From contig JANXBH010000001.1 in assembly GCA_025060695.1 (NCBI GenBank), positions 120,565 through 184,564 on the forward strand: a DNA stretch of 64,000 nt. Reading direction: 5' to 3'. Each line of letters starts with the position of its first letter. The stretch's first letter is position 1. The notes beneath the pieces were generated by a model. That model had not been told where the DNA came from. It made no database searches and was given only the letters and a program-made list of their open reading frames with translations. The position numbers were made by a program, and so were the translations under genes. Shown here in pieces: positions 17,199-25,634 of this stretch. Origin of the DNA: Caldifarciminota bacterium (GTDB lineage Bacteria > Hydrothermota > Hydrothermia > LBFQ01 > DSFT01).

Positions 17199-17864
17199 AT
17201 AAAATATATTATCATTGTCCCAACTTATAATGAATTTCCTAAGATAATCCAAACAATTGAAAATCTAAAAAACTATAATTACGATGTATTATTCATAGAT
17301 GATGGATCAAGCGATGGAACATTTGAAGTTATTAAAAGTTCTGGTTTTAAATATATAAAAAATCAAAAAAATTTTGGAAAGGGTTATAGTATAAAAAGGG
17401 GTTTAGAATATGCTATCTTAAATAACTATCAAGTAGTAATCACATTAGATGCGGATGGACAACATCCAATAGAATACATTCCGAAATTCATAGAGAAGAT
17501 TCAAAACTACGATATTGTTATTGGTTCAAGAAGAAAACTTATGCATCCAAAAAATATGCCATTTGATAGGTATATTTCCAATAGACTAAACTCTTCAATT
17601 GTTTCAATTTTTTGCAATAAAATTATACCAGATGCACTCTGTGGCTATAGGGCAATTAGAACCAAGATTTTAAAGGATATTAACTTTAATTGTAATAGAT
17701 TTGAATTTGAAATAGAGTTCATAGTAAAAGCTTGTAAATATGGATTTAGTATTGGATTCTTAGATATACCTTTAATTTATAAGGATGAAAAAAGCCATAT
17801 AAGAAAAGTCTTAGATACATTAAGAGTAATGAAATTATACTTCAGCTTTATCTTGTTTTCTTAG
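17199..17864 (+). CDS. Family 2 glycosyltransferase, DPM1-like, probable ATA start
   Basis: 221 residues from ATA at 17199, reading IKYIIIVPTYNEF. GT-A motifs are complete: VPTYNE, FIDDGSSDG, NFGKGYSIKRG, LDADGQH (nucleotide/metal binding), GSRR, and ALCGYRAI in the acceptor region. It has no transmembrane segment and resembles soluble dolichyl/polyprenyl-phosphate sugar transferases. The frame is open from 17145, inside tRNA-Val, yet has no ATG, GTG or TTG before the ATG at 17541, which lies past the catalytic motifs. A start at 17541 would give a dead 107-residue fragment. Hence an AUA (or nearby AUU) start, or a sequencing error at that base. Confidence 0.82.
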   Translation: MKYIIIVPTYNEFPKIIQTIENLKNYNYDVLFIDDGSSDGTFEVIKSSGFKYIKNQKNFGKGYSIKRGLEYAILNNYQVVITLDADGQHPIEYIPKFIEKIQNYDIVIGSRRKLMHPKNMPFDRYISNRLNSSIVSIFCNKIIPDALCGYRAIRTKILKDINFNCNRFEFEIEFIVKACKYGFSIGFLDIPLIYKDEKSHIRKVLDTLRVMKLYFSFILFS

Positions 17865-17873
17865 TTATAGCTT

Positions 17874-17879
17874 TAAACT
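17874..17879 (+). promoter_or_regulatory. -10 element of nrnA
   Basis: AGCTTTAAACTTTA; TAAACT ends 10 nt before the ATG at 17890. Confidence 0.5.
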
Positions 17880-17889
17880 TTAGGGCTTT

Positions 17890-18846
17890 ATGAAAACATT
17901 GGAATATCTTATTAATTTTGAAGGCAAGATATGTCTTATTGCACATAGTAATCCCGACCCTGATTGTATTGGGAGTATGTTAGCACTATATAATTACCTT
18001 AATAAGTTTAATAAAGATGTTATTATGATTTCAAAAGACGAGCCTATAGGAACTATAAAATATTTAAAAGGTTTTGACAAAATAATTAGAATAGGGAATT
18101 TACCTGAGACGGATTTATACGTACTAATTGACCAGTCTGAAGTGGAAAGAAGCGGAATAAATCCAGAGGAATTTAAAGATAAAAACATAATAAAAATTGA
18201 CCATCATATTACAAATAAAAAATATAGTGAATATGACTATATAGATGAAAATGCTCCATCAACAACTTCATTAATGTTAGAACTTATGAGAAACTACAAT
18301 GAAGAATTAATAGATGAAAATATAGCTGAGTGTATATTCGTAGGCTTGTCAGCAGATACAGGAAACTTTTCGTTCTCTAATTTAAAAGTAGCATTTGAAA
18401 ATGCTCTATATTTAGCAAATAGGGGATTTAATATAAATAGATTTTCTGAGAAGTTTTTAAGAAATCAGTCCATAAATAGAATGGAGTTAATAAGATTAGC
18501 ACTATCTACATTAAGGTATGAAGATAACATTGGATATATTATAATAAGAAAAAAATTTTATGAAATTTCAGGAGCAAAGAAATATGAAAATTATGGAATA
18601 GTAGATATTCCTTTATCTTTAAGTAATGTGAAAGTTGCTCTGAAATTTGAAGAAATGGAAAATGGCTGGAAAGTGAATTTAAGAAGTAAAGAAAATATTG
18701 ATGTTCAGAAATTTGCTGAAAAGCACAATGGTGGTGGTCATAAAAATGCATCCGCTTTTAGAATTAATGAGAAAATTCCTGAAAGTGAACTTATAGAGCG
18801 TATTATTGAAGATTTGAAAAACTACTTAAAAACTATTCATGAATAA
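17890..18846 (+). CDS. nrnA: DHH/DHHA1 phosphoesterase (NrnA-like oligoribonuclease / pAp phosphatase)
   Basis: 318 residues. The DHH domain has HSNPDPDCIGS (residues 19-29), LIDQSE, IDHHITN (the DHH motif) and GLSADTGNF. The C-terminal DHHA1 domain has the substrate motif GGGHKNASAF. The NrnA family degrades 2-5 nt RNA fragments and can hydrolyse pAp with Mn2+. Single-gene unit with a -10 ending 10 nt upstream; its 3' end overlaps the convergent NtrC-like gene by 14 bp. Confidence 0.9.
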   Translation: MKTLEYLINFEGKICLIAHSNPDPDCIGSMLALYNYLNKFNKDVIMISKDEPIGTIKYLKGFDKIIRIGNLPETDLYVLIDQSEVERSGINPEEFKDKNIIKIDHHITNKKYSEYDYIDENAPSTTSLMLELMRNYNEELIDENIAECIFVGLSADTGNFSFSNLKVAFENALYLANRGFNINRFSEKFLRNQSINRMELIRLALSTLRYEDNIGYIIIRKKFYEISGAKKYENYGIVDIPLSLSNVKVALKFEEMENGWKVNLRSKENIDVQKFAEKHNGGGHKNASAFRINEKIPESELIERIIEDLKNYLKTIHE

Positions 18847-19960
18847 TAGCTTTGATTTCTTTTATTTCTTCGCCATTTTTAACATTTAAAACTTCTAATA
18901 GTCTATCAAGGTCATTGTTAAGAAATTCATAAATAAAGCGAATAATATTTTTAAAGTTTCTGTCAGTTAATTGTTTTAACTCATTATAGCTAATACTTCT
19001 TAAATGAAAGAGCATAATTTTGGAAAAGAAATCAATAATATTTAAGTTATAATCCTTTTCAAAGAAAGCTTTTATGTGAATAGGTAAATTTTTAAACTTT
19101 AAAAGTTTTTTCTCAATTGATAGTGCATATCTAATAGCATTTTCTATCTCACTAAAATTTCCAAACCAAGGATAAGTTAAGTACGCTCTATAAAAGTCCT
19201 CTTCAATTTCTACCATTTCATTCGTAATATTTCTTAAAAAGTGCTCTAATATAAGTAGTTTCTCTTTATGGTTTCTTTCAGAGATAGATGGTATATAGAT
19301 TGATGGTACTGTAGAAAGATTTATAGGTGGAGAGATATTGTCCGTAATGAATACAATTCTTCCTTTCTTTTTATATATACTATTTACAGCAAAATTAAAT
19401 TCAAGAATACTTTCAAATAGGTCTATATTCATTATAATTATTGACTTAGTCTTTTCTTTTTCTTTTCTAAAACCCACTTCCTTTTCCTCAATTTCAAAAT
19501 AGTCTACTGCTCTATCTCCAATTATAGAGCGTATAATTGTATATTTACCAACACCCCTTTGACCATATATCAAAATCCAAGGTTCATACTCACTATTTAG
19601 TAGTATTTCAAGTTTTCTATATATGTCATCTGTTTTTCCATAATAGCAAACAAAGTTTACATTTGCAGGCTTTAAATCGTTTATAGCATAGTATTTATTA
19701 TAAAATTCTATCATTCTTTGTCTAATAGTTTTTTTTGAATAGACTTCAAGAAAGTTATTTAAATCATCTTCGTTTTCAAAAGAATAGTCTATAGTTTGTA
19801 AGTTAGAAGAGCCTATAGTTATAGTTGTAAAATTCAGAGATATTTCATACAGTTCCTTGTAATTATTATCAGCAATTACAACGTCTGGGAATTCATCTAT
19901 GTTTACTTGATTGTAGCTTTCCTTTATTTTAATATTTTTAGATAAATTAAGAATTTTCAA
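18833..19960 (-). CDS. Degenerate NtrC-like AAA+ protein, TTG start behind tRNA-Gly
   Basis: 375 residues from TTG at 19960 (LKILNLSKN). An upstream TTG at 19990 lies inside tRNA-Gly and is unlikely. The N-terminal ~75 residues look like a worn receiver domain (FPDVVIADNN) without a full acidic pocket. The AAA+ part has Walker A GQRGVGKYT (near 139-147), a sensor region FITDN, PSISERNHKEKLLILEHFL and YPWFGNFSEIENAI, which matches the YPWPGNxRELEN box of sigma-54 activators. The GAFTGA loop that contacts sigma-54 is absent and no Fis helix-turn-helix is seen at the C-terminus. It may be a non-transcriptional paralogue. The start is 3 nt after the tRNA. Confidence 0.65.
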   Translation of the reverse strand: MKILNLSKNIKIKESYNQVNIDEFPDVVIADNNYKELYEISLNFTTITIGSSNLQTIDYSFENEDDLNNFLEVYSKKTIRQRMIEFYNKYYAINDLKPANVNFVCYYGKTDDIYRKLEILLNSEYEPWILIYGQRGVGKYTIIRSIIGDRAVDYFEIEEKEVGFRKEKEKTKSIIIMNIDLFESILEFNFAVNSIYKKKGRIVFITDNISPPINLSTVPSIYIPSISERNHKEKLLILEHFLRNITNEMVEIEEDFYRAYLTYPWFGNFSEIENAIRYALSIEKKLLKFKNLPIHIKAFFEKDYNLNIIDFFSKIMLFHLRSISYNELKQLTDRNFKNIIRFIYEFLNNDLDRLLEVLNVKNGEEIKEIKAIIHE

Positions 19961-19963
19961 AAG

Positions 19964-20035
19964 AGCGAGCGACGGGACTTGAACCCGCAACCCCCAGCTT
20001 GGAAGGCTGGCGCTCTACCGTTGAGCTACGCTCGC
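19964..20035 (-). tRNA. tRNA-Gly (TCC)
   Basis: 72 nt cloverleaf: acceptor GCGAGCG/CGCTCGC, discriminator T, D arm AGCTCAACGGTAGAGC, anticodon loop CTTCCAA (TCC), T arm GCGGGTTCAAGTCCCG. CCA not encoded. The NtrC-like gene starts 3 nt downstream. Confidence 0.95.
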
Positions 20036-20045
20036 TAAGTATAAA

Positions 20046-20051
20046 ATTTTA
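20046..20051 (-). promoter_or_regulatory. -10 element of tRNA-Gly unit
   Basis: Minus-strand TGCTTTAAAATTTTA; TAAAAT ends 10 nt before the tRNA 5' end. It overlaps the stop codon of lpxK. The downstream NtrC-like gene has no other visible promoter. Confidence 0.55.
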
Positions 20052-20909
20052 AAGCATAGATAAAATTCTTTGAGAATCATAAACTTGTAAATCAATGTCC
20101 AAGTAGTATATATTTTCTTTATTTTCAATTTTTACAAAGTCCTTTAAAGTGGTTATTATAGGAAGGTTGAATTTCCTTAATGGTTTTAAATCACTTTCTT
20201 TATAGTAGTGATGGTCAGGAAATTCTTTAAAATATATAAGATTAAATGTTTTACTTACTATATTCTTAAAACTCCTACTATCCGCAATGCCACAGAAAGC
20301 CACAACATCTTTAAAGTTATATGGATTTATTATTTTATATCTTATGCTGACAGCAGGCTTTCCATAAAATTCAGAAATCTCAAAAAACTCAGAAAATTTA
20401 AAATTTATTACTATAAAATCTACCCTCTTTATTTCAGTTATAGGTTCTCTATATTTCCCAAATGGAAATACTTTCCAACCCCTAAGTTCATTGTAGTTTA
20501 TAATCAATATTTTTTTATCAAAGTCTATCCTCCAATACTGTAATGCATCATCAAATAGTAAAATATGAGGTTTAAATAGTTCAATGCCAATTTTTGATGC
20601 AAGAAATCTGTCTTTATATACAAGAACTTTCAAACCTGTTTTAAGATGTATTAAATATGGCTCATCACCTACTAAGCTGACATCTATATCTTTGTCCCTA
20701 ATTAACTGAACATGCTTGTTTTTCCTCTTATAACCTCTACTTAGAACAATTACATTATACCTCTGTTTTAGCTTATTTGCTAAGAATATAGTAAATGGAG
20801 TTTTCCCTGTTCCACCAAATGAAAAATTTCCAATAGCTATTGTTTTTGCATCTAACTTTTCTGGCTTTATTAAAGATCTATGTATCTTAGAGATATAGTA
20901 GTAAATCAC
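20049..20909 (-). CDS. lpxK: Tetraacyldisaccharide 4'-kinase
   Basis: 286 residues. Phosphorylates the lipid A disaccharide at 4' on the inner membrane. The P-loop GGTGKTP (residues 32-38), VLSRGYKRK, VGDEPYLI, and LLFDDALQYW in place of the common DDGFQ mark the family. It shows that the cell makes lipid A. GTG start overlaps the ribA stop (GTGA), so translation is probably coupled. It is somewhat shorter than proteobacterial LpxK (about 330). Confidence 0.9.
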   Translation of the reverse strand: MIYYYISKIHRSLIKPEKLDAKTIAIGNFSFGGTGKTPFTIFLANKLKQRYNVIVLSRGYKRKNKHVQLIRDKDIDVSLVGDEPYLIHLKTGLKVLVYKDRFLASKIGIELFKPHILLFDDALQYWRIDFDKKILIINYNELRGWKVFPFGKYREPITEIKRVDFIVINFKFSEFFEISEFYGKPAVSIRYKIINPYNFKDVVAFCGIADSRSFKNIVSKTFNLIYFKEFPDHHYYKESDLKPLRKFNLPIITTLKDFVKIENKENIYYLDIDLQVYDSQRILSML

Positions 20910-21493
20910 ATTATTTCTTTTTCATCTATAAGATGACCCATTTTTTTAATCTTCGTTAAAATGTAATTTTTATTGTATTTATTTGCTTTTACATAAACTG
21001 GTATTCTCTCCACAATTTCAATACCACATATACTAAGATGTTTTATCTTTTGTGGATTATTCGTCATTAATCTTACCTTTTTTACACCTATATCTTTTAG
21101 AATTTCACATGCAACTTTATAGTTTCTTAAATCAGCTTCAAAACCAAGCTGGTGATTTGCTAAAACTGTATCATATCCCAAGTCCTGTAAATAGTAAGCT
21201 TTTACTTTATTTATAAGTCCTATTCCTCTACCCTCTTGGTTTAAATATATCAAAATTCCTCTTCCTTCACTTGAAATTTTTTCTAATGCATATTTTAATT
21301 GAGCTCCACAATCACATCTTAAAGAGCCAAATGTATCCCCCGTAATACATTGCGAATGTACCCTTACTAATATATTATCTCCAACTTCACCCATAATCAA
21401 TGCAATGTGCTCTTTACCACCTTCAGAGTATACTCTTATAGTAAATTCACCAAAAATTGTAGGAAGACTTGCTTGAGCTTCAAATTTCACCAT
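20906..21493 (-). CDS. ribA: GTP cyclohydrolase II
   Basis: 195 residues. Opens GTP to the first riboflavin intermediate. Zinc-binding cysteines in DTFGSLRCDCGAQL, catalytic LNQEGRGIGL and the LMTNNPQK motif are all present. It is a single-domain RibA without the RibB domain. The start overlaps the lipA stop by 14 bp and the end overlaps lpxK, giving a lipA-ribA-lpxK unit. Confidence 0.95.
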   Translation of the reverse strand: MVKFEAQASLPTIFGEFTIRVYSEGGKEHIALIMGEVGDNILVRVHSQCITGDTFGSLRCDCGAQLKYALEKISSEGRGILIYLNQEGRGIGLINKVKAYYLQDLGYDTVLANHQLGFEADLRNYKVACEILKDIGVKKVRLMTNNPQKIKHLSICGIEIVERIPVYVKANKYNKNYILTKIKKMGHLIDEKEIM

Positions 21494-22337
21494 AGAAAAC
21501 TTTATCCGCTCTATATGAGCTTCTTACGAGTGGTCCTGAGAATACTTCTTTAAATCCAATTTCTAATGCTCTATCTCTATACCATTTGAATTTATACGGC
21601 GGAACATATTCTACTACGCTTAAGTGTCTTTTTGAGGGTTGTAAATATTGTCCAATTGTTAATATATCCACACCCACATTTCTTAAGTCTTTCATAGTTT
21701 GAATAACCTCCTCCTCAGTTTCTCCAAGTCCAACCATAATTGAACTTTTAGTTAATATATTGCTACTTTGATTCTTTGCATGTTCCAAAACAAAAAGTGA
21801 TTGTTTATAGCTTGCCCTTGGGTCTCTTACTATAGACGTTAGTCTTTCTACCGTTTCTATGTTATGTGCAAATACATCAAGTGGAGATTTTGCTACTAAA
21901 CTAATAGAGTTTCTATTTGCTTGAAAATCTCCAACAAGTGCCTCAATTTTAATATCTGGGAAATTCTTTCTTATTTCTAATATAGTTCTATATACGTGAA
22001 ATGCACCACCATCTACTAAATCATCCCTATCAACCATAGTAATTACTACATATCTTAGATTTAGATGTCTAATAGTTTCTACTACGTGAATAGGTTCTAA
22101 TGGATCAATCCAACCTTTTGGATTTCCAGTTTTTACAGCACAAAATTTACAATTTCTGGTACAAGTATCTCCAAGTATCATTATAGTAGCTGTCCCGTGC
22201 GACCAACATTCGTTTATATTTGGACACTTCGCTTCTTCACAAACTGTATACAGTTTTTTATTTCTTAATATATCCTTGACTTCATAAAATTTATCATTAT
22301 ATTCAAGCTTAATTTTTAACCACTCAGGTTTGTTCAT
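21480..22337 (-). CDS. lipA: Lipoyl synthase
   Basis: 285 residues. Radical-SAM enzyme that inserts sulfur into octanoyl groups on lipoyl domains. Both clusters are visible: auxiliary CEEAKCPNINEC (Cys33, 38, 44) and radical-SAM CTRNCKFC (Cys59, 63, 66), plus the C-terminal RSSYRAD that ligates the auxiliary cluster. First gene of the lipA-ribA-lpxK unit; two TTTAAAATTT boxes precede the ATG. Confidence 0.95.
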   Translation of the reverse strand: MNKPEWLKIKLEYNDKFYEVKDILRNKKLYTVCEEAKCPNINECWSHGTATIMILGDTCTRNCKFCAVKTGNPKGWIDPLEPIHVVETIRHLNLRYVVITMVDRDDLVDGGAFHVYRTILEIRKNFPDIKIEALVGDFQANRNSISLVAKSPLDVFAHNIETVERLTSIVRDPRASYKQSLFVLEHAKNQSSNILTKSSIMVGLGETEEEVIQTMKDLRNVGVDILTIGQYLQPSKRHLSVVEYVPPYKFKWYRDRALEIGFKEVFSGPLVRSSYRADKVFYGEI

Positions 22338-22346
22338 TATTTTAAA

Positions 22347-22352
22347 ATTTTA
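22347..22352 (-). promoter_or_regulatory. -10 element of lipA unit
   Basis: Minus-strand TAAAAT ending 9 nt before the ATG at 22337. A second TAAAAT lies 1 nt from the ATG and is too close to act as -10. Confidence 0.45.
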
Positions 22353-22370
22353 AAACACATTTATTCACTT

Positions 22371-22376
22371 TAAAAT
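22371..22376 (+). promoter_or_regulatory. -10 element of the 22384 gene
   Basis: CACTTTAAAATTTA; TAAAAT ends 7 nt before the GTG start. Confidence 0.55.
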
Positions 22377-22383
22377 TTAAAAA

Positions 22384-23202
22384 GTGTCAAAAATTGTATA
22401 CGATAAAATAAAATATGATGGGATTTCAAGTAGTTTTATTATTACACATGCGTTTGAAAAATTTCTAAAAGTCAACGTTTTTAATGGTTATATAATATTT
22501 AATAACAAGGATTTTGTATATGTACTAAACGGTGAACTCTATGGAATTAAGAAACTTGAAGATGCAAAGCAACCATGGATTGCTAATGTATACGAATTAA
22601 ATTCAAAAACACTAATACTATTTATGAACTTTAAAAACTCAAAAAATTTAGAAAGTTTAAAGATATCTTCAAGACTTTTTGATACACTAATATCTGAAAC
22701 TCTTGAAATTACTAAATTTTTTTGGATTGAGATAAAAGATGGTAATAATCTTTACGATTTGGCATACTTTTTAGGAGAAGTTGTAGGGATTTATAGGAAT
22801 TCTGTAAGGATCTTAGAATTACCCGAAAACGAATTATCAAACAGAATTGAGGTAAATGTTTTTGATTTTAATGAATATCTTGAAACAAAAAAGGCAGAGA
22901 TACTTAAGAACTTCTATATAAAAAGGTTTGAAAACATTTGGCAAAAATACAAAGAGACATTAATTATAGAATATAGTAAGGAGAAGGCTGAAGTGGAATT
23001 TAGAAAATTACAAAAAGAATTATCAAAAAAATACTCAATTTTAGACCCATTGCTTGGTATTGTGGACATAGATAAGAACTTTGACTTAAAAGTCCAATCA
23101 CTAAATGAAGATGAGGTCTTCATAGTTAGAGAACTACTTCTGAATTTTTATTCAAAAACTATACCGAAGAAACTTGAAAAGATAAAAGAAGAGTTAGCAT
23201 GA
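22384..23202 (+). CDS. Uncharacterised 272-residue protein, possible signalling scaffold
   Basis: GTG start with a leaderless-type promoter. No signal peptide or transmembrane segment. The N-terminal ~80 residues (GYIIFNNKDFVYVLNGELYGI) loosely resemble the beta-hairpin pattern of DUF4388/PATAN domains, the middle (about 95-150) has Roadblock-like strand/helix spacing, and residues 165-235 form a charged coiled coil. I cannot assign a family firmly. It overlaps the HAMP-like membrane protein gene by 4 bp, so the two are likely co-translated, and both sit upstream of the MglA signalling module. Confidence 0.5.
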   Translation: MSKIVYDKIKYDGISSSFIITHAFEKFLKVNVFNGYIIFNNKDFVYVLNGELYGIKKLEDAKQPWIANVYELNSKTLILFMNFKNSKNLESLKISSRLFDTLISETLEITKFFWIEIKDGNNLYDLAYFLGEVVGIYRNSVRILELPENELSNRIEVNVFDFNEYLETKKAEILKNFYIKRFENIWQKYKETLIIEYSKEKAEVEFRKLQKELSKKYSILDPLLGIVDIDKNFDLKVQSLNEDEVFIVRELLLNFYSKTIPKKLEKIKEELA

Positions 23203-23918
23203 GAAAATTCTCAGATATTGTATTTTCAAGATTATCAAATGTTTTTAGAAGTTTATTTATAGCAATTATAGTAATAAATGGTGTTTTGTTATTTTCTCTT
23301 TCTAAAATTTTTGAAAAATCTTCAGATATTGGCTTTTTAAGAGGACAATTAACCTCATTTTCTCTAATGATTTATGATATTATTGCAGGGATACACTCAA
23401 AGGAGTTTGCAAAATTATCACTTTCTGAAAGTATAAATAAAACTGAGCCAATATTAAAGAAATATAGAGATGATGTTTGGTCAAAGGATTTTGGAAGATT
23501 CATTGAAAAATTTAAACTTTTTATAGAAAATCCAACTCAAAAAGCAGCAAATGAAATATTTCTATTAGCTGAAAATTTAAATAGAAAACTGATTGAAATT
23601 GATGAAGAAAGCAGAAAAATTAGTTCAATGGGGGTTATTGTAGTAATAGCTTTAAATATCTTTTTTCTCGGTGCTTTAGGATTCTTTATGATAAACTACA
23701 CTTATAAACTGTCTTCAGAGTTTTCCGCACCACTTATTGAAATAAGGAACATTATTTCAAAAATAGCCATAGGTAGTATAGATAAAGCGGTAAAATATGA
23801 GGGTAATATAGAGGAAGTTTATGATATATTCCAGAGTATTGAAACCTTAAGGGAAGATTTGTATCAAAGTAAGCTTAGGATACAAGAAATATTAAAGAAA
23901 TACAGAGAAGGGAAATAG
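23199..23918 (+). CDS. HAMP-type membrane sensor without output domain
   Basis: 239 residues: transmembrane helix at about 15-36, extracytoplasmic region of about 110 residues, second helix at about 147-168, then a HAMP-like linker (SAPLIEIRNIISKIAIG, then EGNIEEVYDIFQSIE) that ends in a short coiled coil. This is the front half of a chemoreceptor or histidine kinase with nothing after the HAMP. The effector may be the overlapping 272-residue protein or the kinase at 27912. Inference from layout only. Confidence 0.6.
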   Translation: MRKFSDIVFSRLSNVFRSLFIAIIVINGVLLFSLSKIFEKSSDIGFLRGQLTSFSLMIYDIIAGIHSKEFAKLSLSESINKTEPILKKYRDDVWSKDFGRFIEKFKLFIENPTQKAANEIFLLAENLNRKLIEIDEESRKISSMGVIVVIALNIFFLGALGFFMINYTYKLSSEFSAPLIEIRNIISKIAIGSIDKAVKYEGNIEEVYDIFQSIETLREDLYQSKLRIQEILKKYREGK

Positions 23919-23921
23919 CTT

Positions 23922-23927
23922 TAAAAT
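23922..23927 (+). promoter_or_regulatory. -10 element of recN
   Basis: AGCTTTAAAATTAT; TAAAAT ends 6 nt before the ATG at 23934. Confidence 0.55.
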
Positions 23928-23933
23928 TATAGT

Positions 23934-25619
23934 ATGATATTAAATTTGAAAGTGAAAAATTTCTTGCTATTAAAGGAAGCACATATAGAATTTGATAAGG
24001 GTTTTAATGTGCTAACAGGTGAAACTGGAGCAGGAAAGTCATTATTACTAAAAGCATTAAGTTTAGCACTTGGAGATAGAATTGATTGGGAAATATTTAC
24101 TGAAGAAAAGTCCTTAATTGAAGTTCAAGTTTTAGTTCCAGACGAGTTTTTAAGTCTCTTTGAAAATTATGGTATAGAATTAGATGGAAATTTACTAATA
24201 ATAAGAAGAATTATAGAAGGTGATAAAAGAAGAAGTAGAATATATGCAAATGACAATCTTGTTCTTTCAAAGACTATAAATGAAATAATAAGAAATCTGA
24301 TAGAAATTCACGGACAATACGATACATATAAGTTATTCAATGAAGAGTATCAGATGGAAGTAATTGATAGATATGCAAAATCAAGAGTTTTTGAGAACGA
24401 TTATCAAGCCAATATTTTAGATAAATATGCAAACAATGAAAACTTAATAGAAAGCTACAGAAAAATTTATAAAGATTGGCTTTACTTAAATAATATCTAT
24501 AACGAATATAAGGAAAAGGAAGAGAAATATATTCAAGAACTTGAGTTTTTAAAATATCAATTGAATGAATTAGAAGAAGCAAATTTAAAAATAAATGAAG
24601 AGCAAGAATTGTTAAGGAAATTAGAATATTTAAGAAAAATAGAGGAAATTAGAGAAATAAAGCAACTAATTAAAAATATTGTTTTTGAAGGAGAAGAGAA
24701 TGTAATTTCTAAGTTATACTTTATTTTAAGAAAACTTGAGAATTTAGAAGATATTCAGGAATTTAGGGAATTAAAGGAAAAATTCGAGAATATTATATAT
24801 GAACTAAAGGAGCTAAAACACTACTATAAAGATAACAATTTGGAAGAATACGAAAGCTTAGACTTTATACAAGAAAGGTTATTTTTACTAAATAGACTAA
24901 AAAAGAAATATTCAAAAAGTATTGAAGAATTACTAAACTATAAGGAGGAACTAAAGGAGAAAATAAAAAAGATAGAGAATTTACCTTTTGAAATTAAGAA
25001 TTTATCTGAGAAAATTAAAGATTTAAGTAAAAATTTAGAAAACTTGGCAAATGAAATAAGTAAGCGTAGAAAGAACGCAAGCAAGAATTTTAGAGAAGAA
25101 ATTATTAAAACTTTAAAGGAACTTGGAATGCCAGATGCGGAGTTTTTAACAAAATTTGAAGAAATACCTTTAGGTTATAATGGTAAGGATAGGGTTGAAT
25201 TTTTGTTTTCTGCTAATAAAAATTTTCCACCAAGACCATTAAGGAAAATAGTATCAGGTGGAGAGCTTTCGCGCTTTGCTCTTTCACTAAAACTTGCAAT
25301 AGCAGGTAAAGAAAGTCCCACAACATTAATATTTGATGAGATTGATACAGGTATAGGTGGAGAAACTGCTCTAAAAGTTGCACAAAAACTGCAAGAACTT
25401 TCAAAATTCTACCAAGTTATAGTAATTACACATTTACCTCAAATTGCAAGCAAATCAAACAAGCACTTTTTAATAATGAAAAAAGACGGTATAGCCCAAA
25501 TAAATGAATTAGATGAAAAAGAAAGAGTTTTAGAAATTGCAAGAATGCTATCTGGTATAGTTTCAGATGAAAGTTTAAAACATGCAAAGTTTTTACTTTC
25601 TAACAGAAGTGCTTTATAA
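23934..25619 (+). CDS. recN: DNA repair protein RecN
   Basis: 561 residues. SMC-like ATPase for double-strand-break repair. Walker A GETGAGKS lies near residue 28-35, then HGQYDTYKL, long coiled coils (about 150-390), the ABC signature VSGGELSRFALSLKLA, Walker B TLIFDEIDTGIGG and ITHLPQIAS. Its coiled coil is very rich in Lys/Glu. Own leaderless-type promoter. Confidence 0.95.
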   Translation: MILNLKVKNFLLLKEAHIEFDKGFNVLTGETGAGKSLLLKALSLALGDRIDWEIFTEEKSLIEVQVLVPDEFLSLFENYGIELDGNLLIIRRIIEGDKRRSRIYANDNLVLSKTINEIIRNLIEIHGQYDTYKLFNEEYQMEVIDRYAKSRVFENDYQANILDKYANNENLIESYRKIYKDWLYLNNIYNEYKEKEEKYIQELEFLKYQLNELEEANLKINEEQELLRKLEYLRKIEEIREIKQLIKNIVFEGEENVISKLYFILRKLENLEDIQEFRELKEKFENIIYELKELKHYYKDNNLEEYESLDFIQERLFLLNRLKKKYSKSIEELLNYKEELKEKIKKIENLPFEIKNLSEKIKDLSKNLENLANEISKRRKNASKNFREEIIKTLKELGMPDAEFLTKFEEIPLGYNGKDRVEFLFSANKNFPPRPLRKIVSGGELSRFALSLKLAIAGKESPTTLIFDEIDTGIGGETALKVAQKLQELSKFYQVIVITHLPQIASKSNKHFLIMKKDGIAQINELDEKERVLEIARMLSGIVSDESLKHAKFLLSNRSAL

Positions 25620-25620
25620 T
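25615..25620 (+). promoter_or_regulatory. -10 element of FIST gene and signalling operon
   Basis: TGCTTTATAATTTTGG; TATAAT ends 14 nt before the ATG at 25635, so a leader of about 7 nt is expected. It overlaps the recN stop codon. Confidence 0.5.
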
Positions 25621-25634
25621 TTTGGCACATAATT

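Noticed and set aside
17541-17864. A 107-residue ORF starting at the ATG at 17541
   Set aside because: The same frame is open upstream to inside tRNA-Val and encodes the glycosyltransferase catalytic motifs, so this is only the C-terminal half of that gene.
19961-19990. N-terminal extension of the NtrC-like protein (RVQVPSLAL) from TTG 19990
   Set aside because: These codons are the T arm and acceptor of tRNA-Gly; such peptides are a common artefact of reading through a tRNA.
20208-20543. Plus-strand ORF of 111 residues within lpxK
   Set aside because: Shadow of lpxK with biased Tyr/Lys composition and no start signals.
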